NCBI GenBank assembly: GCA_028291305.1
Contig: JAQGII010000152.1
Location: forward strand, 1 to 12,903
Origin: Caulobacteraceae bacterium
GTDB lineage: Bacteria > Pseudomonadota > Alphaproteobacteria > Caulobacterales > Caulobacteraceae
Direction: 5' to 3'
DNA: 12,903 bases
Position numbers and translations under genes: made by a program. This document shows, piece by piece, positions 6,832 through 12,903 of this stretch. The notes under the pieces were generated by a model that saw only the letters and a list, made by a program, of their open reading frames with translations, was not told where the DNA came from and did not search any database. Position 1 is the first letter of the stretch. Each line of letters opens with the position of its first letter.

Positions 6832-7293
6832 TTGAGGTATTATCTCGATACCGAATTCAACGGGTTCGGCGGTGTGCTGATGTCGTTGGCCATGGTGCGC
6901 CAGGACGGTCCCAGCCTGTACCTGCTCTACGAGACCCCGCGCGAGCTCGATCCCTGGGTGAAGCGCAACGTCGTCCCGAGGTTGGGGAGCGTGCCGCCGG
7001 GCGTGGAGATGCGCCAGGTGGGCCAGGCGGACGGCGCCCGGGCCATCGCCGATTTCCTCAAGGGCGACTCCGATCCGGATGTGATCGCAGACTGGCCGGA
7101 CGACATCCGCCTGTTCTGCGCCGCCCTGATGCTGGGGCCGGGCTCCACCGTGCTGCTGGAGCGGCTGAAGTTCGAGATCCTGCGCGTGGAGCCCTATCCG
7201 ACGGATCTGCCGGGCGCGGTCGAGCACAACGCCTGGTGGGACGCGATGGCCCTGCGCCGCCGCCTGATGCGCCGGGAGATGGTCGATGGATAA
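6832..7293 (+). CDS. DEDDh 3'-5' exonuclease, Rv2179c-like
   Basis: The protein is 153 aa from TTG at 6832, preceded by AAAGGGGAG with about 7 nt spacing. This start places the family's opening MRYYLDTEF at residue 1; a longer ATG frame exists upstream but gives a nonsense Arg/Ser-rich extension. The four acidic residues and histidine of a DEDDh exonuclease are visible: D6 and E8 in DTEF, D87 (or D90/D91) in VIADWPDD, and H132 with D137 in EHNAWWDAMALRRRL. It lacks other domains and is close to the minimal size of the mycobacterial Rv2179c group, small ribonucleases proposed to trim RNA 3' ends. WW replaces the more usual AL between His and Asp (HxALxDA), so it is a divergent member. Its stop codon overlaps an AAGGAGG and corA follows 66 bp later on the same strand, so the two are probably co-transcribed. 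Confidence 0.8.
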   Translation: MRYYLDTEFNGFGGVLMSLAMVRQDGPSLYLLYETPRELDPWVKRNVVPRLGSVPPGVEMRQVGQADGARAIADFLKGDSDPDVIADWPDDIRLFCAALMLGPGSTVLLERLKFEILRVEPYPTDLPGAVEHNAWWDAMALRRRLMRREMVDG

Positions 7294-7346
7294 GGAGGCT
7301 TGCGGCGCCTTTGCCGCGCGAGCACCTTCCCCCTCCTTTCAAAGGC
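7292..7346 (+). promoter_or_regulatory. Foldable corA leader with sequestered orphan Shine-Dalgarno
   Basis: The 66-nt spacer before corA carries AAGGAGG (7292-7298), an ideal Shine-Dalgarno with no usable start codon 5-10 nt after it. It is exactly complementary to CCTCCTT (7332-7338). Between them GCGGC (7302-7306) and GCCGC (7313-7317) form a hairpin whose loop GCCTTT (7307-7312) is complementary to AAAGGC (7341-7346). The pieces could nest as a pseudoknot or compete as alternative structures 14 nt upstream of the corA ATG. Pairings were read by eye; GC-rich DNA yields chance stems, so function is inference. Confidence 0.3.
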
Positions 7347-7359
7347 CGCCTCGGGTTCC

Positions 7360-8313
7360 ATGCTGACCGCCTATCCCCAACACGCCAACACTCCGGACCG
7401 GCTGCACGAGGCCATTTGGATCGATCTGCTGTCGCCGACGGAGGAGGAGATCGCGGCCGCAGAGGCGGCCATCGGCCTGAAGGTCCCCACGCGCGAAGAG
7501 CTCAGCGCCATCGAGGCCTCCAGCCGCCTGCAACGGGTGGGCAAGGCGCTGTCCCTGTCGACGCCCCTGATGGCCGGCCTGGAGGCGCCGCACCTGTCGC
7601 CAGCGGGGTTCGTCCTGACGGAGACGCACCTGCTGACGGTGCGCTTCGACAAGTTCGTGGCGTTCGACGCCGCCGCCGTCCATGCGCTGGAGGACGAGGA
7701 CGAGGACGAGCTGACAAGCCTGGGGGTGTTCACCTGCCTGTTCGAGGCGATCGTCGACCGGGTGGCCGACCTGCTGGAAGCCGCGGCCGCCGAACTGGAC
7801 CAGGTGTCGCGCAGCGTCTTTCACTCCAAGCAGCGCAAGCGGGACACCAACAGGTCGGAACTGTTCCAGCGCAACAGCCTGTCCAAGGTCGGACGCATCG
7901 GCGAGCGGCTGTCGCTCATCCGCGACGTGCTGCTGGGCGTGGGCCGCATCGTGCCCTTCGTGCTGGAGGTGCGCCACGCGCCGGCGCCCGATCCGATCGC
8001 GGCGCGGCTCAAGGCGGTGCGCCAGGACATCCTGTCGCTGAACGACTACGAGGGCCACCTGGCGAACAAGGTGCAGTTCCTGCTGGACGCGGTGCTGGGG
8101 TTCATCACCATCTCGCAGAACGACATCTTCAAGGTCCTCACCGTGGCCTCCATCGTCGGCATCCCGCCGACCCTGATGGCCGGCGTCTACGGCATGAACT
8201 TCAAGGTCATGCCCGAGCTGAACTGGACCCTGGGGTATCCCTTCGGGCTGCTCGTGATCGTGACCAGCGCCCTGATCCCCCTGGCCTGGTTCAAGTGGAA
8301 GGGATGGCTCTGA
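7360..8313 (+). CDS. corA: CorA-family divalent cation (Mg2+/Co2+) transporter
   Basis: This is a 317-aa inner-membrane channel protein of standard CorA length (about 316). The large N-terminal cytoplasmic domain starts with IWIDLLSPTEEE, a common CorA opening. A long helical stalk covers about residues 120-255. TM1 (about 258-277) ends in the ion-selectivity signature YGMNF (GMN at 278-280), followed by the short periplasmic loop KVMPELNW and TM2 (about 292-311). The C-terminus FKWKGWL is basic, as usual for the cytoplasmic tail. ATG 7360 fits the family N-terminus; the frame is open back to TTG 7300, but those 20 residues do not look conserved. No Shine-Dalgarno lies directly before ATG 7360. 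The strong AAGGAGG is 60 nt upstream in a foldable leader. Family assignment is firm; the preferred metal is inferred. Confidence 0.94.
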   Translation: MLTAYPQHANTPDRLHEAIWIDLLSPTEEEIAAAEAAIGLKVPTREELSAIEASSRLQRVGKALSLSTPLMAGLEAPHLSPAGFVLTETHLLTVRFDKFVAFDAAAVHALEDEDEDELTSLGVFTCLFEAIVDRVADLLEAAAAELDQVSRSVFHSKQRKRDTNRSELFQRNSLSKVGRIGERLSLIRDVLLGVGRIVPFVLEVRHAPAPDPIAARLKAVRQDILSLNDYEGHLANKVQFLLDAVLGFITISQNDIFKVLTVASIVGIPPTLMAGVYGMNFKVMPELNWTLGYPFGLLVIVTSALIPLAWFKWKGWL

Positions 8314-8369
8314 GCCCGCTCAACCCGATCAAGGCCATTCCATCGAACGCCGATCTTTGGGATATTGGC

Positions 8370-8395
8370 CGCGCGCGGCATTCGGTCCGCGCGCG
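8370..8395. repeat. 9-bp inverted repeat upstream of HTH gene
   Basis: CGCGCGCGG (8370-8378) and CCGCGCGCG (8387-8395) are perfect inverted arms around an 8-nt spacer, CATTCGGT. The right arm ends 12 bp before the HTH start codon and just before its GGGGGGAGCG ribosome site. It could be a dyad operator bound by the HTH protein itself or an mRNA hairpin limiting translation. No T-run follows, so it is not a terminator for corA. Confidence 0.45.
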
Positions 8396-8407
8396 TCGGG
8401 GGGAGCG

Positions 8408-8884
8408 ATGAAGCCGGAGGCGCCGCCGCGGGGACTGATGGCGGCCCAGGGGCTGATCACCGTCGAAGGGCTGGTGCGCATCATGCGCGCCGCGGGCGAC
8501 ACCTACGGCCACGATTACGAGGCGATCCTGATCTACTGGTCGGTGGCCCTGGCCAGCGTCGGCCGCTACCTGCGCAGCGACGACCTGATCACCCTGATCG
8601 AGAGCGGCAGTCCCCTGCCGGAGGAGGCGCACCACCCGGTCAGCGCCCGCGCCATCGCCGAGGCCACCGGACTGCCCCGCGAAACCGTGCGGCGCAAGAT
8701 CGCCCATCTGGTGGCGGAGGGGCATCTGGCGCAGGACAGCCGGGGCGTGCGCACCTTTCCGCCTCTCCTGGAGCTGAGGGGCAACCGCGAATTCGTGCAA
8801 GCCGCCGGTCGTGAGATCCGCCGCATGACCACGGCCATGGATACGATCGCCCAGATGTCCGAAAAGACCGGGCAGCGCGACTAG
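8408..8884 (+). CDS. Small helix-turn-helix transcriptional regulator
   Basis: The protein is 158 aa from ATG 8408, with GGGGGGAG immediately upstream at good spacing; an in-frame TTG at 8357 would start inside the inverted repeat region and is less likely. Residues 15-70 are helical and moderately hydrophobic (DYEAILIYWSVALASVGRYL) and look like a dimerisation or ligand-binding segment. Residues 78-115 form a winged helix-turn-helix: VSARAIAEATGLPRETVRRK is a standard HTH, followed by IAHLVAEGHLAQDSRGVRTF as helix plus wing, similar to MarR/GntR-type folds. A C-terminal helix (125-150) follows. The arrangement, with the HTH near the C-terminus after a helical domain, does not match a named family that I can cite. 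It follows corA by 94 bp. The perfect dyad in its leader suggests autoregulation, which is inference. Confidence 0.75.
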   Translation: MKPEAPPRGLMAAQGLITVEGLVRIMRAAGDTYGHDYEAILIYWSVALASVGRYLRSDDLITLIESGSPLPEEAHHPVSARAIAEATGLPRETVRRKIAHLVAEGHLAQDSRGVRTFPPLLELRGNREFVQAAGREIRRMTTAMDTIAQMSEKTGQRD

Positions 8885-9060
8885 GATGAATCCGCCATCC
8901 GGCGGCGACTGCCCCGCAAGCTGTCCCTTTTTGACCCAAAATGGGGTCCCGGCCCTGGCGCCCAAGAGTCGGCCTGCCTACCTAGGCCGCAACGGACTTC
9001 AGCCTCTCAACGTAAAGGACGCCTTCTGGCTCCCCCGCCAGCGGGCGTTTCATCGACGCC
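8885..9060. other. 176-bp intergenic gap with three short hairpins
   Basis: No gene is supported here. The gap holds three small stems: CCGCC/GGCGG at 8892-8905 (8 bp after the HTH stop), GACCC/GGGTC at 8933-8948, and CGGCCT/AGGCCG at 8970-8989. None is followed by a T-run on the plus strand, so none is a clear terminator. AAAGGA at 9015-9020 resembles a Shine-Dalgarno but no start codon follows at suitable distance. Confidence 0.3.
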
Positions 9061-9342
9061 ATGATTCGATTCGCCAACATCAGCGAAGAAGCCAGCCTCG
9101 TGCTGGTCAGCGAACTGATCGCCCAGCTGGAGCGTCAGCGCGAAGCCGACGGCCAGCCCAGTCTGGTCGCCGCCCTCAAGACCGCCATCGCCCAGGCTTG
9201 GATCGAACAGCCCGACGCCCCGCCCGCCCTGCGGGTGGGGATGGCCGACGCCCAGCTCGTGCTGGAGGCGGTGGAAGGGCGTCTCGAGCGTGAAGACAAG
9301 CATTTCGGCGATCTGGTGGCCGGCCGCCCCAACAAGACCTAA
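9061..9342 (+). CDS. Hypothetical protein (93 aa), mostly helical
   Basis: ATG 9061 is the only start: an in-frame TAA occurs 45 bp upstream and no other initiation codon lies between. No Shine-Dalgarno is visible. The predicted protein has no signal peptide or membrane segment and reads as a chain of helices, for example ASLVLVSELIAQLERQREAD and MADAQLVLEAVEGRLERED, with an acidic balance and a basic C-terminal RPNKT. Codon choice is GC-rich like its neighbours. I do not recognise a family. Its stop overlaps that of convergent arfB by 4 bp. A real gene is likely because the frame is unbroken, amino-acid composition is protein-like, and it fills the space exactly up to arfB. Confidence 0.6.
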   Translation: MIRFANISEEASLVLVSELIAQLERQREADGQPSLVAALKTAIAQAWIEQPDAPPALRVGMADAQLVLEAVEGRLEREDKHFGDLVAGRPNKT

Positions 9343-9758
9343 TCCAGGGCCGGCTTGCCGCGCCGCGCCTTGACCCCCGACCGGCTGGCCTTGCCCTCCA
9401 GCCGGCGCAGCTTCGACGCATAGGTCGGCTTGGTCGGCTTGCGCGGCTTGGGCCGCTCGGCGGCGCGCCGGATCAATTCGACGAGGCGCTCCAACGCCTC
9501 CTGCCGGTTCATCTCCTGCGAGCGCGAGCCCTGGGCGAACAGCACCAGGACGCCGTCCAGGGTCAGCCGGCTGCCGGCCAGCTTCTCCAGCCGCGCGCTA
9601 ACGTCCGGCGGCAGGGTCGGCGAGCCGCGCACGTCGAACCTCAGTTCGATGGCGGTGGAGGTCTTGTTGACGTGCTGGCCGCCGGGACCGCTGGCGCGGG
9701 CGTGGCGCACCTCCACCTCGTCGTCCTCGATCGACAGCCTGTCGGTGATCGGGATCAC
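9339..9758 (-). CDS. arfB: Alternative ribosome-rescue factor ArfB (peptidyl-tRNA hydrolase)
   Basis: The protein is 139 aa, the size of E. coli ArfB/YaeJ (140). It has the release-factor domain 3 with the catalytic GGQ at 26-28 in ASGPGGQHVNKTSTA, which hydrolyses peptidyl-tRNA on ribosomes stalled at the 3' ends of broken mRNAs. A helical middle (SRSQEMNRQEALERLVELI) leads to a linker and a very basic C-terminal tail (RPKPRKPTKPTYASKLRRLE and beyond), which in the family inserts into the empty mRNA channel. It lacks the stop-codon-reading domain 2 of RF1/RF2, so it is not a normal release factor. The start is GTG at 9758, overlapping the TGA of the SRAP gene as GTGA, so translation is probably coupled. 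Its stop overlaps the convergent hypothetical gene by 4 bp. Caulobacter relatives also carry tmRNA, making this a backup. Confidence 0.93.
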   Translation of the reverse strand: MIPITDRLSIEDDEVEVRHARASGPGGQHVNKTSTAIELRFDVRGSPTLPPDVSARLEKLAGSRLTLDGVLVLFAQGSRSQEMNRQEALERLVELIRRAAERPKPRKPTKPTYASKLRRLEGKASRSGVKARRGKPALD

Positions 9759-10390
9759 AACGCGCCGAACAGCGGCAGGGCGGGAAGGGCCTCGCGCTCC
9801 GGCGAATCCCGCCTCACCTCCAGCGTTCCCGCCGCTCCCGGGCGCAGCAGTTCGTCCTGCGGCCGGGCGCCAGTCAGCCAGTCACGCCAGACCTCACGCG
9901 CCAGCACCACCGCCTGGCGGTCGTGATAGGGCGCCATGTCCGGCCCCGGTTCGGTGGTCAACAGGGTGAAGCGCTCGCTGGCGCCGTCGGCTGTCTCATA
10001 GGCGCGCCACAGCCCCGCCAGGCAGAACCAGGGCCGGCCCGCTTCGGTGAACCGCCAGCGGGTCTTGGGGTGGCGGGCGCCGGTGAATTCGAAGAAGGCG
10101 GTGGCGGGGACCAGGCAGCGCCCCTGCTCGAAGCGGCGGCCTTCCGAGCGGAAATTGGTCACGGGTCCGGCCTTCGGCCGGTCGGCGATGAAGCCCCAGC
10201 GCATCGCGGTGAGTTCGGCGCCGTCCCCGAAGCCACGCACGACCGGCGCCATGTCGGTGGGCCGCACGGCCTCCAGCGGCTGCAGGTTGGGCGCGGCGTG
10301 CCGGTCCGGCTTCAGGATCGGCGGCTGGTGCTGACCGAACGCGTCCAGCAGGTCGCGGAACGTGGTCTTGTTCTCGAAGAGGTTGCACAT
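9755..10390 (-). CDS. SRAP-domain abasic-site processing protein (YedK/HMCES family)
   Basis: The protein is 211 aa. SRAP proteins form a covalent thiazolidine link between Cys2 and an abasic site in single-stranded DNA, shielding it from breakage. The family's active-site set is present: C2 immediately after the initiator Met (MCNLF), N79 with R81 and E83 in TNFRSEG, E101 in FFEF, and H156 in YHDRQA. Compared with E. coli YedK, the usual N-A-R-x-E-T loop is NFRSEG and the RYNVAPG segment is replaced by APNLQPLE, so it belongs to a divergent alphaproteobacterial branch. Start ATG 10390 is required because Cys2 must become N-terminal after Met removal. No clear Shine-Dalgarno precedes it, and the unknown 135-aa gene ends 12 bp upstream, so it may depend on coupled translation. 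Its TGA overlaps the arfB GTG. Confidence 0.92.
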   Translation of the reverse strand: MCNLFENKTTFRDLLDAFGQHQPPILKPDRHAAPNLQPLEAVRPTDMAPVVRGFGDGAELTAMRWGFIADRPKAGPVTNFRSEGRRFEQGRCLVPATAFFEFTGARHPKTRWRFTEAGRPWFCLAGLWRAYETADGASERFTLLTTEPGPDMAPYHDRQAVVLAREVWRDWLTGARPQDELLRPGAAGTLEVRRDSPEREALPALPLFGAL

Positions 10391-10402
10391 CGCGCGGAGG
10401 CG

Positions 10403-10810
10403 TCAGCCGGCCCAGGGCTTGTGCTGGGCGGCGCTCAGATCGGCCAGCTTCTGGTCGCCGTAATGCCCGCGCCAGATGGTCTTGAGCTTGGACGCCAGCA
10501 GGCCGCGGTAGATGTCGCAGCCCTCGTCGATCGCATGCTCGTCGTCGCTTTTGAGGGCGTCCTCCAGGGTCTCCTCGATGTCCGACAATTCCTCGCCGGC
10601 CTGGATCTCCGCGTGCAGTTCGACCGCGGCGCGCATCAGGAACAGCATGGCTCCGTCGATCTCCTCGGCCCCCTTCGGCAGGCGCACGTCCAGAAACAGA
10701 GTGTGGTTGGGGCCTTCCAGGCGGGCAGCCATGTCGAGCCGGCCGGTGGCCTCGTCGATCAGCGAATCGGAGATGGAGAGCTGTTCAAGCGGGGGTAGGG
10801 AATCGCTCAT
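10403..10810 (-). CDS. Unknown acidic cytoplasmic protein (135 aa)
   Basis: The frame starts at ATG 10810 with AGGA about 7 nt upstream. There is no signal peptide or membrane segment. The N-terminal half reads LSISDSLIDEATGRLDMAAR and then HTLFLDVRLPKGAEEIDG. The middle is strongly acidic and helical (EIQAGEELSDIEETLEDALK, SDDEHAIDEGCDIYRGLLAS). The C-terminus contains TIWRGHYGDQKLADLSAAQH. I do not recognise a family and see no catalytic motif. It is the first gene of the unit that continues, 12 bp later, into the SRAP gene and then arfB, so it is likely co-expressed with abasic-site protection and ribosome rescue. The 88-bp gap upstream, to the hybrid kinase stop, probably carries the promoter for the three genes; no clear promoter element was seen. 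Confidence 0.72.
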   Translation of the reverse strand: MSDSLPPLEQLSISDSLIDEATGRLDMAARLEGPNHTLFLDVRLPKGAEEIDGAMLFLMRAAVELHAEIQAGEELSDIEETLEDALKSDDEHAIDEGCDIYRGLLASKLKTIWRGHYGDQKLADLSAAQHKPWAG

Positions 10811-10898
10811 GTGACGTCCTGTGGTGGCGCTCCCATCCTGACGGTACGGGCCCCCTCCTGCAACGCGCAGACGAGAGGATCGCTTCGGCCCGGGAGGT

Positions 10899-12903
10899 TC
10901 AGGCGGCCTCGCAACGCAGGGCGTCGGACATGCAGGCCAGAAGGCTGCCGGCGGTGATCGGCTTGGCCAGGTGGCGGTCGGCGCCCGCCGCCAGGGCGGT
11001 CTGGACCTGCTGCGGCAGGGCGTCGGCGGTCAGGGAGATGATCGGCGTCCGGATCATGTCCTCGGCCGCCTCGCGCGCTCGGATGGCGCGGATCGCGGAC
11101 AGCCCGTCCATGATCGGCATCTGGCTGTCCATCAGGATCAGGTCGAAGGACCCCGCGGCGCAGGCGTCCACCGCGGCCTGTCCGTCGGCGACGATGGTGA
11201 TCTCGAAGCCGTCTCCCAGGATTGTCTGGATCACCCGCTGGTTGACCGGATGGTCCTCGGCCAGCAGCACCCTGGGCCGGATCGCTTCCACGGACGGCAG
11301 GTCGAGCGCAGGCGCGGCCTCCTCGGCCTCCAGCGGCTTGTCGAGCAACGGCAGCATGACGCTGAAGGTGAATTGCGCGCCTACGCCGGGGGTGGCCTGG
11401 CAGTCGATGGTCGCGCCCATCATCCCGGCCAGGCGCTGGCTGATCGCCAGCCCCAGGCCGGTGCCGCCAAACTTGCGCGTCACCGAGCCATCGCCCTGCT
11501 CGAAGCGGTTGAACAGGCGCGCTTTGACGGTGGCGTCGAAGCCCGGGCCGGTGTCCGTGACGACGACGCGCAGCCGGCCGTGCCGGTCGCCGCGCCGGCG
11601 CAGGGTGACCTTGACGTCGACCGAACCCGTCGAGGTGAACTTCACCGCATTGCTGATCAGGTTGGCGACGACCTGGCGGATGCGCAGGGCGTCGCCCACC
11701 GCGGCGCCGTCGTGGTCCAGATCGAAAGCCACGCTGAAGGCGACGCCCTTGTCCTTGGCCAGGTTGGCGAACAGGTAGCAGGCGGCGCTGACCGCCTCGC
11801 GCACGTCGAACGGCTCCGACGTCAGCTTGAGGGCCCCGGAGTCCGCGCGCGCCAGATCCAGGGCGTCGGACAGCAGACTGTTCAGCGCCCGCCCCGAACT
11901 CAACACCATGCCCAGCATCTCGCGTTGGTCGCGGTCCAGCGGTGTGCGCGACAGGGCGTCGGCGAGGCCGATCACGCCGTTCAGCGGCGTGCGGATCTCA
12001 TGGCTCATATTGGCCAGGAACTCGCTCTTGGCCAGGACGGCCGCGTCGGCGCGGCGGCGGGCGATGCGGGCGATCTCGGTGCGGCGGGCCAGGAGCCGCC
12101 GCATCCGACGCAGGGAGGCCAGGGCGCCGGCCGCCGGCAGGCTGGTCAGGAAGACCACCGCCACGAACAATTGCACCCACTGGATCTCGGCGGCATCGGT
12201 CAGGGGCGGGCCAAAAAAGCCGGTGTAGATGCGCACCAGCGCCAGGACCATCATCAGGCTGGACATCCAGGCGGCCCCCACCGGGCCGTAGCGGAACGCC
12301 ACGAACATCGCCATGGGGAACACCAGCAGGGACAGCACCGCGCTGTGGCCCGAGAACAGCAGGGCGACGTAGGCGGTGATCAGGCAGCAGGTGGCCGGCA
12401 GCTCCCAGGCCGGGCGCCGGAAGGTGCTGAAGCGCCGCTGCCTCATCAGGGTGACCATGACCGGCACCGTGATGGCGGCCCCCAATATATGCCCGGCGAA
12501 CCACATCATCGCGCTGCGCAGGGGCGCGGCGGAGCCCGGCAGGAGGAACAACACGGCCGCCGAGGTCAGGCAGGTGGGCAGCAGCGCCTTGACCATGAAC
12601 AGCACGAGGGTGCGCGGTTCGGCGAAATTCAGCCCTGGGGGACAGGCGCGGCGCGTCAGATAGACCAGCAGCAGGCTTTCGGGGAGGCTGACCAGGGTGC
12701 GGCTGGAAAAGCCGAAAAAGCCGTTGGCGATGGCATTGTCGGTCACGCCGACGAGCAGGATCCAGCGCCAGTATTTCTTGTCGGTCAGCAAGAAGGTGGC
12801 GGCCAAGAGTCCCGCCGCCGGCCAGATGGCGGCGGCGCCGTTCGCCGTCAGGAAAGTACTGCGGGCGACAATCAGCAATGTGTAGGTGCAAATACCTACC
12901 CAA
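10899..12903 (-). CDS. Membrane-bound hybrid histidine kinase (MASE1-like sensor, HisKA, HATPase, REC), 5' end outside window
   Basis: The frame is open from stop 10899 to the right edge. A TTG at 12878 could give 659 aa, but in-frame codons continue upstream (WVGICTYTLLIVARS), so the true start lies outside the window. Numbering from that TTG: about 1-255 is hydrophobic with seven or eight membrane segments, resembling a MASE1 sensor (GAAAIWPAAGLLAATFLL). HisKA follows with phospho-acceptor H293 in ANMSHEIRTPLNG. The ATPase has N-box RQVVANLISNAVKFT, G1 TDTGPGF (441-447) and G2 GGTGLGL (471-477). A C-terminal receiver has E541/D542, phospho-acceptor D584 (LMDSQMP), T617 and K639 (LAKP). No Hpt domain is attached, so phosphate would pass to a separate Hpt or the receiver acts as an internal control. 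The ligand is unknown. The unknown-SRAP-arfB unit starts 88 bp downstream. Confidence 0.93.
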   Translation of the reverse strand, partial: WVGICTYTLLIVARSTFLTANGAAAIWPAAGLLAATFLLTDKKYWRWILLVGVTDNAIANGFFGFSSRTLVSLPESLLLVYLTRRACPPGLNFAEPRTLVLFMVKALLPTCLTSAAVLFLLPGSAAPLRSAMMWFAGHILGAAITVPVMVTLMRQRRFSTFRRPAWELPATCCLITAYVALLFSGHSAVLSLLVFPMAMFVAFRYGPVGAAWMSSLMMVLALVRIYTGFFGPPLTDAAEIQWVQLFVAVVFLTSLPAAGALASLRRMRRLLARRTEIARIARRRADAAVLAKSEFLANMSHEIRTPLNGVIGLADALSRTPLDRDQREMLGMVLSSGRALNSLLSDALDLARADSGALKLTSEPFDVREAVSAACYLFANLAKDKGVAFSVAFDLDHDGAAVGDALRIRQVVANLISNAVKFTSTGSVDVKVTLRRRGDRHGRLRVVVTDTGPGFDATVKARLFNRFEQGDGSVTRKFGGTGLGLAISQRLAGMMGATIDCQATPGVGAQFTFSVMLPLLDKPLEAEEAAPALDLPSVEAIRPRVLLAEDHPVNQRVIQTILGDGFEITIVADGQAAVDACAAGSFDLILMDSQMPIMDGLSAIRAIRAREAAEDMIRTPIISLTADALPQQVQTALAAGADRHLAKPITAGSLLACMSDALRCEAA

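Noticed and set aside
6549..8411. A 620-codon plus-strand open frame spanning the exonuclease and corA
   Set aside because: It overlaps two recognisable genes in another frame, and its product is Arg/Gly/Pro-rich filler.
8933..8948. GACCC/GGGTC hairpin as a terminator
   Set aside because: The T-run precedes the stem on the plus strand, and no U-run would follow it on either transcript.

Overview
The window is a GC-rich, densely coding bacterial chromosome segment. Its make-up suggests an alphaproteobacterium of the Caulobacterales, such as Caulobacter or Phenylobacterium: a HisKA_2-type sensor kinase, a stand-alone PAS protein of the kind found in HWE/HisKA_2 kinases, a DUF5961-like small protein, frequent GTG and TTG starts, and weak or absent Shine-Dalgarno sites. 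The genus is inferred from gene content only. I see no rRNA, tRNA, CRISPR array, insertion sequence, phage gene or clear rho-independent terminator.

Layout, left to right. (1) Positions 1-2555 are all on the minus strand. In transcription order they are a YcaQ-family DNA glycosylase, a DUF5961-like small protein broken by a one-base frameshift, a 44-residue single-pass membrane protein, and a secreted protein whose 3' end runs off the left edge. (2) A 186-bp divergent promoter region leads to a plus-strand stand-alone PAS protein. Its 3' end overlaps by 20 bp the convergent L-serine dehydratase gene. (3) The minus-strand block 3322-6709 holds sdaA, a cytoplasmic PAS/HisKA_2 sensor kinase and an unknown exported protein. 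(4) The plus-strand block 6832-9342 holds a DEDDh exonuclease of the Rv2179c-like type that starts at TTG, a CorA-type Mg2+/Co2+ transporter, a small helix-turn-helix protein and a 93-residue unknown. (5) The minus-strand block 9339-10810 is a tight operon: an unknown 135-residue acidic protein, then an SRAP (YedK/HMCES) protein, then ArfB, with a GTGA stop/start overlap between the last two. (6) The right end is a membrane-anchored hybrid histidine kinase whose reading frame stays open to the last base, so its 5' end lies outside the window.

Functional reading. Most genes are chromosomal housekeeping or sensing functions rather than one pathway. Nucleic-acid maintenance recurs (YcaQ glycosylase, SRAP abasic-site protein, DEDDh exonuclease, ArfB ribosome rescue), and three sensory proteins are present, but only the SRAP-ArfB unit is physically coupled. 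I did not find a convincing new multi-gene system. The items most worth a second look are the frameshifted DUF5961-like gene, a compact foldable leader that hides an orphan AAGGAGG upstream of corA, and the unknown-SRAP-ArfB operon.
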